Shown piece by piece: positions 1 to 10,995 of a DNA stretch of 64,000 nucleotides. Origin of the DNA: Simmondsia chinensis (Eukaryota > Streptophyta > Magnoliopsida > Caryophyllales > Simmondsiaceae); NCBI GenBank assembly GCA_018398585.1, contig JAGTTD010000011.1, positions 18,467,346 through 18,531,345 of the forward strand, written 5' to 3'. Positions within the stretch are counted from its first letter, which is position 1. Each line of letters opens with the position of its first letter. The notes beneath the pieces are model-generated. The model made no database searches. It had not been told where the DNA came from and worked only from the letters and a program-made list of their open reading frames with translations. A program made the translations under genes and the position numbers.

Positions 1-36
1 ATACATAATAAATATTTAAAAATTAAAATATATTTT

Positions 37-219
37 GAGAGGACATTTGAGAGAGCATACCCAATAGAATTGTGTGAAATCATTATGTGCAGAGGTAAAC
101 AAAAGGATAATTACAACAAAATTTCTGAGGTACATTAAACCTAGACTGCAGAATAAAACAAGAGATATCACAGTATCATAATACATAACTCTAAGATATT
201 CTATGATAATATCCTAATG
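37..219 (-). repeat. 3' LTR of the first copia remnant
   Basis: On the minus strand it begins just after a purine tract (GATTGAGGAGGCA) and ends near CAAATGTCCTCTCA. The stretch CTCTCAAATRTCCTCT recurs next to the primer site at 2964-2990, the end of the 5' LTR. Boundaries are good to a few bases. Confidence 0.6.
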
Positions 220-231
220 TGCCTCCTCAAT

Positions 232-1690
232 CTGAACACAGAGGACCAAGGTGCAGATTGGCCCGGTAATGCTGGAAGCAGTCTGTAGCCAATTCCTTCG
301 TTAAAATGTCAGCAACATGTTCGGTGGTAGGAGTAAATCGAACTAGATGTCACCTTTAATTACCTTTTCATTGATATAGTGGAACTCAATATTGACATGT
401 TTGCAACAATCATTGGGGATGGTGTTGGAAGTAAGGTATAAGGCAGAGACATTGTCACAGTAAATCATAAATGGTCTAGAATGTCGAAGACCAAGTTTTC
501 TCATCAAGTATCAAATCCAATCACATTCAGTAGCCACTTGAGAAACAACACAGTATTCTAACTCCATAATGGACTTTGCACAACTAGGCTACTTCTACGC
601 CCTCCACTAGATGAGGTTGGGTCTCAGAAAATGAGCGAACCTAGTAGTCTAGCATTGAGTGTTAGGGCAATCATCCCAATCAGCATTAACGTAACTAGTG
701 ATGGTTGTGCAGGATCCTAGGAAGATGGTGAGACCATGGTTAGGCGTGTGTTTGAGGTACTGAAGGATGCACTTCACTTTTTGCCAATGAGAAGACCTAG
801 GAGCATGCATAAACAAGGAAACATGATTAACAACATAATGGATATCCAAGCGGGTCATGGTGAGGTATTGTAGGGCACCTACCGCATTTCTATACTCAGT
901 CAAATTGACAACTAGATCCCTATTAGTTAAGGACAGTTGAACCTGGGTTAGAAGAGGAGTTTGCATAGGTTTCGCATCAAGCATATCATTATTTTTAAGG
1001 AGGTCTAAGGTATAAGTATATTGAGTGAGGATTAGGCTATGATGTTTGGGTTTGGCTTCAACGCCAAGAAAGTAGTAAAGTGGGCCAAGGTATTTCATGG
1101 CAAATTGGGTGGACAATGTGTCAGTGGGACATTGTAAAAGAGTTGGGTGAGAGTCGGTGAGGATAAGGTCATCTACGTACAAGAGTAGGCAGGCTAGATA
1201 GTGGGGGAGCAATGAATGAAAAGTAAAGGATATGCTTTGCCACAATGGAACCTAACATTGTAAGAGGAACGAACTAAGCCTATAAAACCAAACTCGGGGG
1301 GCTTGCTTGAGCCCCATAAAGAGCCTTTTTTTGCAGGCGACAAATATTTTTGGAAACTTAGGTTGTATATAAAACCTTGAGGTTACCTCTTCAGTAAGAT
1401 AACCATGTAAAAATGCATTTTTAACATTAAGTTAATAAATAGACCAAGAGTGTGTTACAAATAACCCAAGAATAAATATGATGGCGGTGGCTTTGACAAA
1501 TGGGGCCAAAAGTTTCAGAGTAGGCAAGACCCATCCCTTTGATGAAAACCTCAGGTAACAAGCATAGCTTTGAAACGATTCACAAAACTATTAACTTTAT
1601 ACTTGACCTTATACTTTCATGTACTTCTTACCACATTTTTAGATGGGAAAGGAGGGACGAGGTCCCAAGCTTGGTTGTGTATTAAGGAAT
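232..1690 (-). pseudogene. copia reverse transcriptase and RNase H, decayed
   Basis: The longest intact stretch (649-1245) carries LLLYVDDLILT, the YVDD active-site box of copia reverse transcriptase, then KYLGPLYYFLGVE and the connection region (GALQYLTMTRLDI). Downstream (about 240-560) RNase H is still readable in pieces: ECDWI, IYCDNVSALYL, KHVNIEFHY. Upstream (1250-1690) reverse transcriptase fragments such as STWKYKVKYK and FHQR are visible with several stops and frame changes. The protein would have copied element RNA to DNA. Numerous stops show it is dead. Confidence 0.85.
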
Positions 1691-1713
1691 TAATCAGCCA
1701 TGGCCTCTTGCCA

Positions 1714-2019
1714 CTAGGGATTTATGATAAATGAGAAAAAGTATGCAGGTTCTGGGATCACAATAATAGAGGAGAGAGATAAATTGTGTCTAGACTTGCG
1801 CATGTTGTCCTTTAGTCTCTTACGCATGGGGTGAATGTTTTGGGCCATAGTGGTCGTAGTGCATGACAGTAGTGAGACGTCACCATCAGTTGGTGGTGTT
1901 ACTGCAGAAATAATGGAAGGACTCGGACAAAAGCCGGGGGGGGGGGGGGGTGTGGTAGGCCGCACTATCCGAGATGGTAGAAACTGCTGGCAGTAATGTC
2001 GACACCTGTGAAACAGCAA
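1714..2019 (-). pseudogene. copia polyprotein linker between integrase and RT
   Basis: A 101-residue open stretch, proline- and serine-rich, containing HPMRKRLKDNMRKSRHNLSL. This matches in composition and order the linker upstream of reverse transcriptase in the Ale-like element at 21770-21940. It directly abuts the leader, marking the right side of the internal deletion. A run of G at about 1936-1950 encodes its polyproline stretch. Confidence 0.6.
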
Positions 2020-2946
2020 ACCCTAAAACTATCTTTTCCCTTCTAACCTTAATGCCACTCCTTTTATCTTCTCCACTCAACCAACGCCTCCTCCCCAACA
2101 GACGCTTCCTCCTTTAAATGAGGATCTAGTGGCTGCACGCTCGTTTTCTCATCCCTCTCCAAGTCAAACATTGGTCACGCCTCCTATCATCATCACCACC
2201 TCGGTCATATATGCAACCACTCCAATATCAACCTTGCTTCCTCCTTCTCCCTAAATATGCTCCTTCTCTCTTGGTATTGCTTCTAATCCAACCTATTTTG
2301 TCTCTTCTTTTGCGTGCTCACTTACTGGCCCTTCTTTGACCAGTGCCTTGATCTAATCTACTTTGGGTCAGCATTATCGAGTCCCTGATTCCGATAGTAA
2401 AGGGGAAGGATAAGTTGGGTACGGAAGGGGAAGAGGGATGGCACATTTCTATAGGAGGAAACTAATAGTGAAGTGTGAGACCCAGCGAGAGGGTTAGAGA
2501 AGGAGGAGACACATTAAATAGGTTGCCCTCTATCCCAAAATTGGGAAGGTAGATCTCATCAAGCCTTTGTTCAAAAAAGGACTAGAGAGTGGTTGCACAA
2601 AAGAAAAGACAAAATAGGTAAGGGTAGAAGTAATACCAAGAGATGATTTGGGGAGGAGAAGGGAGCTAGGTTCATGCTAGAGTGGTCAGATCAGTGACTG
2701 AGGTGGCAGCGTGAGAATAGGAATGGCTGGCAATTGACTTTCGAGTAGGAGAAAAGGATTGTGTAACCATTGATATCACCAGAACCTGCTTAGGGTTTGA
2801 TGTACTGTGACAAATGTAGGAAGCACCAGTTGGGCCGTTGTTCAAAGGTGAGAGCACCAGTTTGGGAGAAGGCGCTAGTTGGGATAAGTGGAGAAGAAAG
2901 AAGGGGCGGCGCTTGGATTAGATGGTAAAAGGTAGTTTTAAAGTTT

Positions 2947-2963
2947 GGTATGCTCTGATACCA
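2947..2963 (-). other. copia primer-binding site
   Basis: The minus strand reads TGGTATCAGAGCATACC. TGGTATCAGAGC is the usual complement of the 3' end of initiator tRNA-Met used by copia elements, and it abuts the LTR end at 2964. Confidence 0.8.
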
Positions 2964-2990
2964 TATAAGAGGATATTTGAGAGAGTTGTT

Positions 2991-4285
2991 TACTCTTTTA
3001 GTTTGCTATTTAGTTATGTGATTGCTGTAACAAAAAAAATCAAACAAACAAGTAAAAAGGGACTTGCCTCGACTTGAGAGCAAGTTTAATTTTTGAATTG
3101 CACATGTTTGACCTCAATCAATCACCTCGAGACAAAGGTTAATGCTTTTGGTAAATCAAACTTTTGTTTGGAATAATAATGTGGATTCTACCCTTTCTCT
3201 AATTAAGGAGACTATGATTATAATAATTTTGTAAACTTTTTAAAGTTAATTTGATGCATAAAAAGTAAATTGTGTATGGACCTAGCCTAAGTAGCAGTTC
3301 AGGGTGATGAAGTAAAGTCCACAGACACCTTAACTCATACACTTAAGAGCTAGGAACTAAGGTAGAGGTAAGTTTAAGAGCTCATCAACCTATCTCAAGC
3401 TCGAGTTAGGTAGGTTTTTAAACTTGGAATCCTTGACTTGTAATATGTCAGTTGAATTTAAACTTGACAAGATTTGAGTGGAGTGAATTCAGGTCACCAG
3501 TTTTCAACACATTCAAGTTTATTACCCTAAAATGATAACTCAAACCTAAATTTACCTAATGCACTATGCCTTGTCACCAACCTAAAACCAATGCAATCAA
3601 GCTCTGGGCCTGGCCATCAAAGCCTTAGATTAATGGCGCTAAACTTAACTTGTCAAAAGGTCAGGGGATAGAAACTATGGCAAAACGGGATATCTTCTTA
3701 TACACCGTAATCGAATTCCCTATAGTGTATTGATGAAGAAGTAAGATAGTAGCTACAAGTATATGTACTCCTACTGCAGAAGAAAAATGATAAAGCATAG
3801 GTGTGCCGTAAAATGAAATGATGAAACTATAGAAGTTTTTGCTGGTGCTGGGACCCTTTGCAATGTAATAAGATTCCATTATTTATAGGCTAAAATTTTA
3901 ACTGCTACATTCTTAAATCGTGACATATATGTGCCATGTTTAGTCCCCATGCTTCCACTACCTAGGATTGATGTTGAAAATACTTTGACGCATGTGCTCG
4001 AGGTCAAATACTCTTCCCCATGTTTGTCCATCTTCTCTTAAACGTTCTAGAGGGCCACACTCTTGATCCGCGCTTCAAATAACTATCGAGCTCTTGTAGT
4101 AATCTTTCCTATAGTGCTTATGGTAATCCCTTTGATCTTGAGCTTATAAGCACAATCAGCCACATCAAGTGGCTATAATATTGAGACTTTAGCTGATGGA
4201 CATCACATTTCCATTCTTCAACACTCCCGGGTCTCGAGCTTGGTCCCACATGTTTAGAGTTGGGGAAAAAAATAACTCTGGTACC
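2991..4285. other. no gene recognised
   Basis: AT-rich sequence with only short open frames. A 72-codon minus frame at 3661-3879 has a TATA-like CTATAAATAA just upstream, but no homology I recognise and no further structure. Confidence 0.5.
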
Positions 4286-4468
4286 AATTGTTGGGTTCAC
4301 AGTTCTCAATTATGGTTACAACAAAGGACACCTATCAGAGCACTTAAAGTAGGAGACTCTTCCTTCTACCTAAGCCCCTTGGCGGAGAGTCACACTTCGT
4401 GACACCTCACATGCAAGAGTTCCCGACAATAGGGTTATCTCTATAAATTCCTTTATTCTAATACCGGT
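4272..4468 (-). other. LTR end and two primer-site-like sequences (minus strand)
   Basis: On the minus strand GTGAACCCAACA is followed by ATTGGTACCAGAG (about 4275-4291), a copia-type primer site after an LTR end. A second similar junction (CCCAACA then ACCGGTATTAGAA) lies at about 4455-4475 at the edge of the next LTR. This looks like two elements abutting. Neither internal region is recognisable to the left. Confidence 0.45.
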
Positions 4469-6483
4469 TGTTGGGACGAATTTTAAAAATTCTCCCCAAT
4501 TTTATAAAGTTTATGTAGCGGAAGGAGTTTAGAATTCATAATTCTAAACCTAGGGTTGATTTAAAATTTTTAATTTTAAATCTATAGATTTGAATCTTAA
4601 TTTAAATCTACAGATCTAAATTCTTAATTTAGATCTATAAGCCTTTTATCTAATACATTCATAATTATACATAAACTTAAATAGGCGTAATAAGAAAAGC
4701 AGTAAATAAATAGAAATCGAAAACTAAAAGAGAAAGAAAGAAAACATACCTTGAATTACTCTAATATAAGAATACCAGAAAGAAATAATCTAGAGAATAG
4801 CAAGGAATCAAGACCCAGCGATCTTCTACACAATGACCTCGAACTACCCGAAGGGTAGGCTTTGAAAAATATTAAACTATGGAAAGAAAAAATTTTAACA
4901 AAAATTTCTCTCCAAATAGGTCCGTGAAACACTTTTAGAAACCCTAAAAATTTTATTTCAATTAAATGTCAAACCTCGAAATTGGTACCTCTCTTTATAA
5001 GAGTATTCCGGAGAGAAAAAGTGCTGAAAAATTGATGTGGGAGTCGCTTGCTTAAATCAAAACATGTCATTTCATTTTAAAACCTCATAAAGTGTAGCGT
5101 TTTGCTCCCTGTTCAAAATGCGCGCCCCATTAATTGTCTCTGCGTGCCACATGGTGGGCCTTGATTGGCCCATCCACGAGCACGCGGATCGTCCACCTAG
5201 ACCTCTCACGTTGATTGGTCCATCCAGGAAGGCAGGGATCGCAATCTGGGCACGATTTTTTCCTTTTTTTGTTTTGATTCCCACATGTAAAAATTCATCT
5301 TATAAATTTAATTTTTCAAAAATTATTTTATTTTATAATTTTTAACTTTTATTCATCTCATGAATAATGTTTGGCAAATTAAATTTACCCATCTCATGGA
5401 TAAATAATTCATCTCATGAATTCGTTAATATTTTTTCGATGGCAATAAATATAGAAGCATGCGTAGGAACAATTTAAATCTAACTCTAAATGGGTTAAAT
5501 TAATCATCTCATGAAATAATTTAATTACCATTTAATGAGACTTAATTCCACTAAATAAATCTTACTGCACTCCAGACTTAAATCATTCATTCGATATCTC
5601 CCTAATAGACTGTATTGATGACAATAACCCCTCCACTAGATGTCCATGACGAAGAATAAGTATAACTATTACCATTATCCTTCTCACGGCTTCTCTATTA
5701 ATTACCGACTCGCCCTTCACTGAATAATTCATTTATACTTGAACATATTTATAGTATAAATTTCAAATGTCAAACACTTGGAATACTTTGGCCAAAGATT
5801 CCAAACTATTCAAATATTTACAAATAAATTAAGGGGACATCTGTACCTTATAGGAGATTGTAGATTCCGTATTGAATACCTGATCCTTGTCACACTTCAC
5901 GCCGCTACCCAGTGTACACGGGAATTCAGTCATGCGTTTAGACCTTACTTATAGTACACCAAAGTAACTAACGTTCCATGCACAAGTCTAGAATACTCTC
6001 AGGATTTAGAGTCGTCGCACAAACAGTACAACATGAATCACTCATCTCCCATAGTACTCTAGAAACAAGCAACTCATATGGTCGAACTTAGCGTGTCAAT
6101 CTTAATAAACCCACCAACCCAACACTTTTGGGTCACCATCCACATTACCACGACAAGTCATCTTAGGTGTTAAGTCATGGTCTTAATAGACAAGTAGCCC
6201 AAGCTCATCATCGACCATGAGTTATTCAAATAATATTCCATACCACTTATTCCAAGTCTATCTGTGGCTTAATCTCATTATTCACTTAGAACAAACATGT
6301 AAAATGTAATTTGAGGGCTCTGTCCATCTCATGGATGATACTAAAAGAAAATCGCATGCAATACATATGCTCACTTACACAAATTTAATGAGGAAATGAC
6401 GGGAACTTTAATTTTATTTATTAATTAAAATAATATATCTAGACTAAATATGGATTTTAGGACATTGTTCCTAAAATTCAGCA
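4469..6483 (-). repeat. Angela-like copia LTR, about 2 kb
   Basis: On the minus strand it starts TGCTGAATTTTAGG and ends CCCAACA, followed by a degraded primer site. It is clearly related in order and content to the LTR at 43599-45620. Both contain repeated CATCTCATGAAT-type motifs, the phrase TTTTACTGCACTCCAG (TCTTACTGCACTCCAG here, read on the plus strand), and a CCATCTCATGG-type motif near the start. No internal coding region is attached and flanking 5-mers do not match, so it may be an LTR left after deletion or recombination. Confidence 0.7.
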
Positions 6484-6646
6484 CGTGCACTTTTATCCCA
6501 AGATGACATCATTCCAACTCTCTCAAGTTGTAGGTGTTAAAAAATGCCCCCTTTTATCTGTCAATAATTTCAATGGAACTGGTAAAAAAGTCTAATTTAA
6601 CTACCAACGATTAAGAAAGGCTTGAAGTGAGACTGGTTTCATGGGT

Positions 6647-6656
6647 CTATAAATAC
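6647..6656 (+). promoter_or_regulatory. TATA box-like site before antisense ORF
   Basis: CTATAAATAC lies about 100 bases before the ATG at 6753. It fits a promoter driving the plus-strand ORF that runs antisense to the surrounding Tat-like element. Inference from motif and position only. Confidence 0.4.
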
Positions 6657-6752
6657 GCAAATTATTGGAGACGAACTCCCTCACTTTGCGCCTTGCTTTC
6701 GAACTTCTTGTGACTCATTAGCACTCAAACTCCCAATAGGAGCTTTCTTTTC

Positions 6753-7888
6753 TTGCTGCTACGCAAGTTTTCATTTCTCTTTCCTTTGATTGTTCTTATT
6801 TTCCTTAACATTGGGTCACATTGTTCAATGCCTCTCCATTGGCGTCCAAAGGCTGATAACCTTGTAGAATATCTCACCGACCTTGTTCAGTCTTACAAAT
6901 TCATCATTCTGGACCGGCTTCAAATTTCCATTCCCCTCTTGAAGAGGGTCCTTCTTCCTCCTAAGAAGAAGGATCTTCTTCGGAGCATAAAACCTTATAC
7001 TTGGGTCCCATTTTTTCCCTTGTGGCTAAGGTGCCTGCTTTGTGAATAATCTTTCCTAATTGCCTTGATTGCCTCCACGATCTTGCTAAACTCTTCATCC
7101 CTCACAGAAGTAAGACTGAAGACTGGCGGTCTTCTTGTGTATAATCACTCCAAGATGAGCCCTTCTTTTAACGACACTGTATGGAGTTTTCATTTCCTAA
7201 CACAAAGTAGGTAGCCAAACTACAAACCCTATTGAACCAACATCCCGTGCAATGACCACAAGCTGAGCCTTGTTCTGCTTAATGGGGTAGGTAGTGTGAT
7301 TAAGGTCATATTTGATCACGATAGCTTTCTTAACCTGGGTTTCTTCCCTTCAATTTCAGCTTTAAATGGTTTGTGGCGAGATTCTTGTCAAGTGCTTTTA
7401 TGAACTGATTGATGGAAGGAGTAACCTTTAAATGCTGCTTCAAAATCCTCTTTTCCTCTTAATTTAAACAACGCATGGTCATTTGAAAGACTCAATCAGG
7501 TCCTTGATCAAGCCATGCATTGGCCCTATCCCACTTACGTTTAGCATAAACACCAACAAAAATAGTCACCGCAGTACTTGAGGAGCAGCAGTTACTCCTG
7601 GATTCTTAGAGTCATCCAACACTGGTGATCCAGGCCTCTAAAGACTAGATTCTAGTACCGGAGTAGCGATTGAGCATCATCCAAGGGAAAGTTAGACACT
7701 TAGGCTGCATGAAGAATCCAACTCTTTAAGAGTTAAGGAGCTCGAGCAAGTAATAGTTGAATCACAGAATGAGCAGCAGGCTTTTCAAGAGCAGGTTATC
7801 AACATAGATGGCCTGCAGACCCAAGCTGCAACTAGCATGGCTGTCATTGAAGGATCCTTAGCTAGAATCAGGAAGTTTCTTTTATAGT
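6753..7888 (+). pseudogene. decayed ORF antisense to a Tat-like gypsy (aORF candidate)
   Basis: An intact 98-codon start (6753-7049; LHWRPKADNLVEYLTDL, then a Leu/Lys-rich part and YTWVPFFPLWLRCLL) continues in other frames. NCLDCLHDLAKLFIPHRSKT follows at about 7050-7130, then YNHSKMSPSFNDTVWSFHF at about 7138-7200, and a coiled-coil-like end (VKELEQVIVESQ...) stops near 7888. Frame changes at about 7047 and 7135 and later stops show decay. It faces the 3' end of the minus-strand Tat-like integrase across the copia insertion. That is where Tat-lineage elements are known to carry an extra antisense ORF. I do not recognise the protein domain; a plant-mobile-domain relationship is possible but unproven. 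Confidence 0.5.
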
Positions 7889-8019
7889 CTTAAGATTTGT
7901 AAATAAGTGTAAATTTTATCTCACAACCTCATGTACCTGCACTTGTTTTATCAGTGACAATACATATTGCTTATGTAGCAACGTCTTTCACCTATGAATT
8001 CTATCATCTTGAACACATT

Positions 8020-8024
8020 CTAAT
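8020..8024. repeat. target duplication CTAAT (left copy)
   Basis: CTAAT directly before the LTR, repeated at 23585-23589 after the right LTR. It defines the copia insertion into the Tat-like element. Confidence 0.9.
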
Positions 8025-8159
8025 TATTAGGGATAATATTAGGATTGATATTATGCTGATTATATGATGAGAATATTCTGTAATTATTCCTATATTTTCT
8101 ATTATAAATATATGCCTTAACAACCCTATTGGGTATGCTCACTAACTCTCATTCTCACA
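8025..8159 (+). repeat. 5' LTR of Ale-like copia
   Basis: Runs from TATTAGGGATAATATT to TCTCATTCTCACA. It contains a TATA-like TATAAATATATG at about 8103. It starts TA rather than the usual TG in both copies, which suggests a family variant or parental change. Confidence 0.9.
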
Positions 8160-8176
8160 TGGTATCAGAGCATACC
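8160..8176 (+). other. copia primer-binding site
   Basis: TGGTATCAGAGCATACC directly after the LTR, complementary to the 3' end of initiator tRNA-Met as in most copia elements. Confidence 0.88.
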
Positions 8177-8847
8177 AAACCCTAAACATTAATACCTTCT
8201 CTTCAAGAAAAAAGGGGGCTGGCTGAACCCTAATCCTAATACCAAATCACACAGCCGCCTCCACCACCGGCGACCCCCCCACTAGCGATTCACCACCTGG
8301 TCGCGCCAGCATCTCTGCCACTACTCTGGCCCCAGACTCACCATCGCCGGTCGCTGCTTCGCCGCCCCTGATTCGTGGTCGACCCTGCCCCTCCACCGCT
8401 AGTTCTCCGGTCGCCTTCGCTTTGGCATCCAGATCTCCGGTCCCCACCGCCCCACCGTCGTCACCATCACTCATTCTCTCTCCCCATAGGTCCGACAGCC
8501 GCAGACCTCCATGGCCGCCGCCTCCTCCACCTCCTCCTCCCTCTCACTCTCCAATATAGACACATACCCTCCGCTCTCACCGGCCACCGGTCCTCTCCAC
8601 CGGTCTCGGCACCCCTCGCCGTCTCATGCCACCGCCATGACCTCCTCTCCACCAGTGGCTGCCGTCGTCCGCTCCTCCCGTCCCGGGTGGCTTCTCCCTG
8701 CCGTCACTCCCCTCATCTTCCATTGATCTGGTCACGTCCTCTACATCTCACGGTCTCTACTCCTCTGGGTATAATTTTGGACTCCCTCTTCCACCTCTTA
8801 ACTTCTCTAGTTATTCATCCCCTCTCATAACTGGGGCGTCGCCTCTC

Positions 8848-10221
8848 GTGACCCTCCCTCCCCATGTGAGCCCTCTTCCCCCTTCCTCTATTACTAATCT
8901 CGTTACAATTAAACTGGAAACACCAACTGATCATACCACTTGGCGAGAACAAGTATCCATGGTTCTTCGTGCCCATCAACTCATGGGTTTCGTCGATGGC
9001 TCAAACCCTTGTCCTCCTGATCAACTCCCCACACCCACTGGTCAATACATCTTGAACCCCAATGCTATAACCTGGTCTTGCATAGATCAAAGTATTAGGG
9101 CTTATCTGTCTGCTTCCTTGGCACGACCGGTTCTTAATGATGTCATAAATCACCCCACATCTCGTGAAATGTGGAACGCCCTAGCTAAACGCTTTCGTGA
9201 TCACTATCTTGGTAAGGAATTTTACTTACGTTCCCAACTTGTCACCTTGCGCAAAGACAATAAAACCATGACCGCCTATCTCACTGAAATTAAAACCATA
9301 GCTGATGACCTAGCCACCATAGATTCACCAATCTCAAGCCGAGAGCTCCTCCACTATGCCCTATTCGGCCTTCCACCTGAATATGCCGCATTTAACACAT
9401 TCACCCGCCAGTCGTCTCATGATCTTTCCTTTGAACAACTCAAGACTGCCCTATTAGATGAAGAAGCTGCACTCTCTCGCATCCACGCTCACTCTTCTAC
9501 AGATCATAGTCATGCCCTAGCTATTACTAGTGCACCGTCGGATTCCTCGGGTTCTGGTCAGGGTCGCAAGAATCGTGGAGGTAACAACAGCCATCATAAT
9601 GGGAATTCTAGGAACCATGGACATCACGGTCAACAGTCTCACCAGTCTCCGGGTACAAGTATGGCTCCCACTGGTGCTCTTCCTCCGTATCCACAGAACT
9701 GGGGTCGCTTCCCAGGTACCCATACTCGTTCCGCTCACGATGGTATACTCGGTGCTGGTCCTTTAGTTTGTCAGATTTGTCATCAAGTGGGTCATGCTGC
9801 TTCTCTCTGCCCTCACCGTTACGTCAACCCGGACCTCTCCCAATCCCTCTCGGCCATGTCTGTCACTGACCATGCTGATCCTACATGGTACCCTGACTCC
9901 GGGGCATCTAACCACATTACTTTCAAATCAGGTATTTTAACTAAACACATTGTTTATCATGGTTCAAAATCGATACAAGTTGGCAATGGGTCTCCACTAC
10001 CGGTCACTCATGTTGGGTCTTCGAAAATTTGTACTAAAACGCGTGACCTTTTGCTTCCTAATATAATGTTAATCCCTGGTCTCACATACAATTTATTGTC
10101 TGTTAAACAGTTGTGTCGGAATAATAATTGTGTTGTTGAGTTTGACTCTTCTTCCTTTTGTGAGAAGGACAAGGCTACGGGGACGCTGCTCCTCAGGATA
10201 CACAGTGAAGGCCCCTTATAG
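8848..10221 (+). CDS. copia Gag-protease, ends at a premature TAG
   Basis: A 457-codon stretch. The N-terminal part is a copia gag (UBN2-type; TWREQVSMVLRAHQLMGFVDG, REMWNALAKRF, LRSQLVTLRKD). A Gly/His/Asn-rich region follows, then a CCHC zinc knuckle (CQICHQVGHAASLC) near residue 308, and the aspartic protease motif WYPDSGASNHIT near residue 347. The first codon used here is GTG. The frame is open back to a TGA at 8638 but has no ATG, so the true start is uncertain or lost. The stop at 10219-10221 is premature, because the same frame continues with the pre-integrase domain. Gag packages the RNA; the protease cuts the polyprotein. Confidence 0.85.
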   Translation: MTLPPHVSPLPPSSITNLVTIKLETPTDHTTWREQVSMVLRAHQLMGFVDGSNPCPPDQLPTPTGQYILNPNAITWSCIDQSIRAYLSASLARPVLNDVINHPTSREMWNALAKRFRDHYLGKEFYLRSQLVTLRKDNKTMTAYLTEIKTIADDLATIDSPISSRELLHYALFGLPPEYAAFNTFTRQSSHDLSFEQLKTALLDEEAALSRIHAHSSTDHSHALAITSAPSDSSGSGQGRKNRGGNNSHHNGNSRNHGHHGQQSHQSPGTSMAPTGALPPYPQNWGRFPGTHTRSAHDGILGAGPLVCQICHQVGHAASLCPHRYVNPDLSQSLSAMSVTDHADPTWYPDSGASNHITFKSGILTKHIVYHGSKSIQVGNGSPLPVTHVGSSKICTKTRDLLLPNIMLIPGLTYNLLSVKQLCRNNNCVVEFDSSSFCEKDKATGTLLLRIHSEGPL

Positions 10222-10995
10222 GGGTCTTCTCCGCATCCCACTGTACTCGTTGCACGAACAGTCACGGCTGAGCTATGGCATAGGCGCTTAGGTCATTTAG
10301 GGAACTCTGTTTTAGATACGTTATGTACTCACTCTTTGATTCCTTCTATTTCTTGTGTTAGCTCAATAATGCATTGTTCTGCATGCTGCTTAAGAAAGTC
10401 GCGCCGTTTACTGTTTTCACGTGTGACTCATGATACTACTTCACCTTTGCAATTAATTTATTCGGATGTTTGGCAGTCGCCTGTTGTCTCTGATTCTGCT
10501 TTTCGCTACTATGTTCTGTTTGTTGATGATTTCACTAGACTTACGTGGCTCTATCCGATGCAAAGGAAGGACGAAGTGTACTCCATCTTTTCTGATTTTA
10601 AGGCCCTGGTTGAAAATTAGTTCAACCTTAAAATAAAATGTTTTCAAAGTGATGGGGGTCATGAGTATGACAACAGGCCCATGGCCACCCTTTGTCATAC
10701 TCATAGTATTCACTTCCGCATCTCCTGTCCTAATACCCCACAGCAAAATGGGGTGGCGGAACAAAAGCATCAACATTTAAGTGAAATGGTACGGACCCTA
10801 CTTTTTCAGGCGCGCCTGCCTCTGAAATTTTGGGCTGATACGGCTCGCACTGCTTGTTATATTATAAATCGGTTGCCTACACCCAATTTACAAAACCTCT
10901 CACCCTCTGAAAAATTGTTTAAAAAGGCGCCAGACTATTATTTTTTCTGGATCTTTGGGTGTGCTTGTTATCCAAACATCACATCCCGTACCCCT
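10222..10995 (+). pseudogene. copia pre-integrase and integrase core, cut by nested element
   Basis: Same frame as the gag-protease. The pre-integrase zinc motif (ELWHRRLGHLGN, CSACCLRKS) is followed by the integrase catalytic core: Asp in LIYSDVW, Asp in CFQSDGGHEY, Glu in PQQNGVAEQ, then FWADTARTACYIINRLP. An in-frame TAG lies at 10618-10620. The frame is interrupted at FGCACYPNITSRTP by insertion of the SIRE-like element at 10995/10996 and resumes at 21288. Confidence 0.88.
10991..10995. repeat. target duplication CCCCT (left copy)
   Basis: CCCCT before the LTR at 10996, repeated at 21283-21287. It shows a clean insertion of the SIRE-like element into the Ale-like integrase gene. Confidence 0.92.

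Larger units (their letters stand above)
37..2990 (-). mobile_element. Ale-like Ty1-copia remnant, internally deleted
   Basis: Read on the minus strand this is a copia element. A primer-binding site (2947-2963) follows a short LTR end, then a non-coding leader, then the proline-rich linker that normally lies between integrase and reverse transcriptase, then reverse transcriptase, RNase H, a polypurine tract (about 220-232) and the 3' LTR (37-219). Gag, protease and the integrase core are not recognisable between leader and linker, so an internal deletion is likely. The primer site is identical over 17 bases to that of the copia at 8025-23584, and the linker peptides are alike (HPMRKRLKDN here, HPMRTCLKDG there), so the two are close relatives. 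Only about 27 bases of the 5' LTR are visible. No target duplication was identified. Confidence 0.8.

Noticed and set aside
1886..2098. Overlapping short minus frames around a poly-G/poly-Pro run
   Set aside because: They arise from the same low-complexity tract in another frame. Only the linker reading matches a related element.
3661..3879. 72-codon minus-strand ORF with upstream TATA-like site
   Set aside because: Short, no homology I recognise, and lies in decayed repeat-rich sequence. Not supported as a gene.
4469..6483. Solo-LTR formed by clean LTR-LTR recombination
   Set aside because: Flanking 5-mers (CCGGT and CGTGC) do not match, and a degraded primer site lies on one side. A solo LTR is not shown.
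8375..8830. 151-codon open frame in the Ale-like leader
   Set aside because: Pro/Ser/His-rich reading of a GC-rich untranslated leader. It overlaps other open frames on both strands and has no domain.
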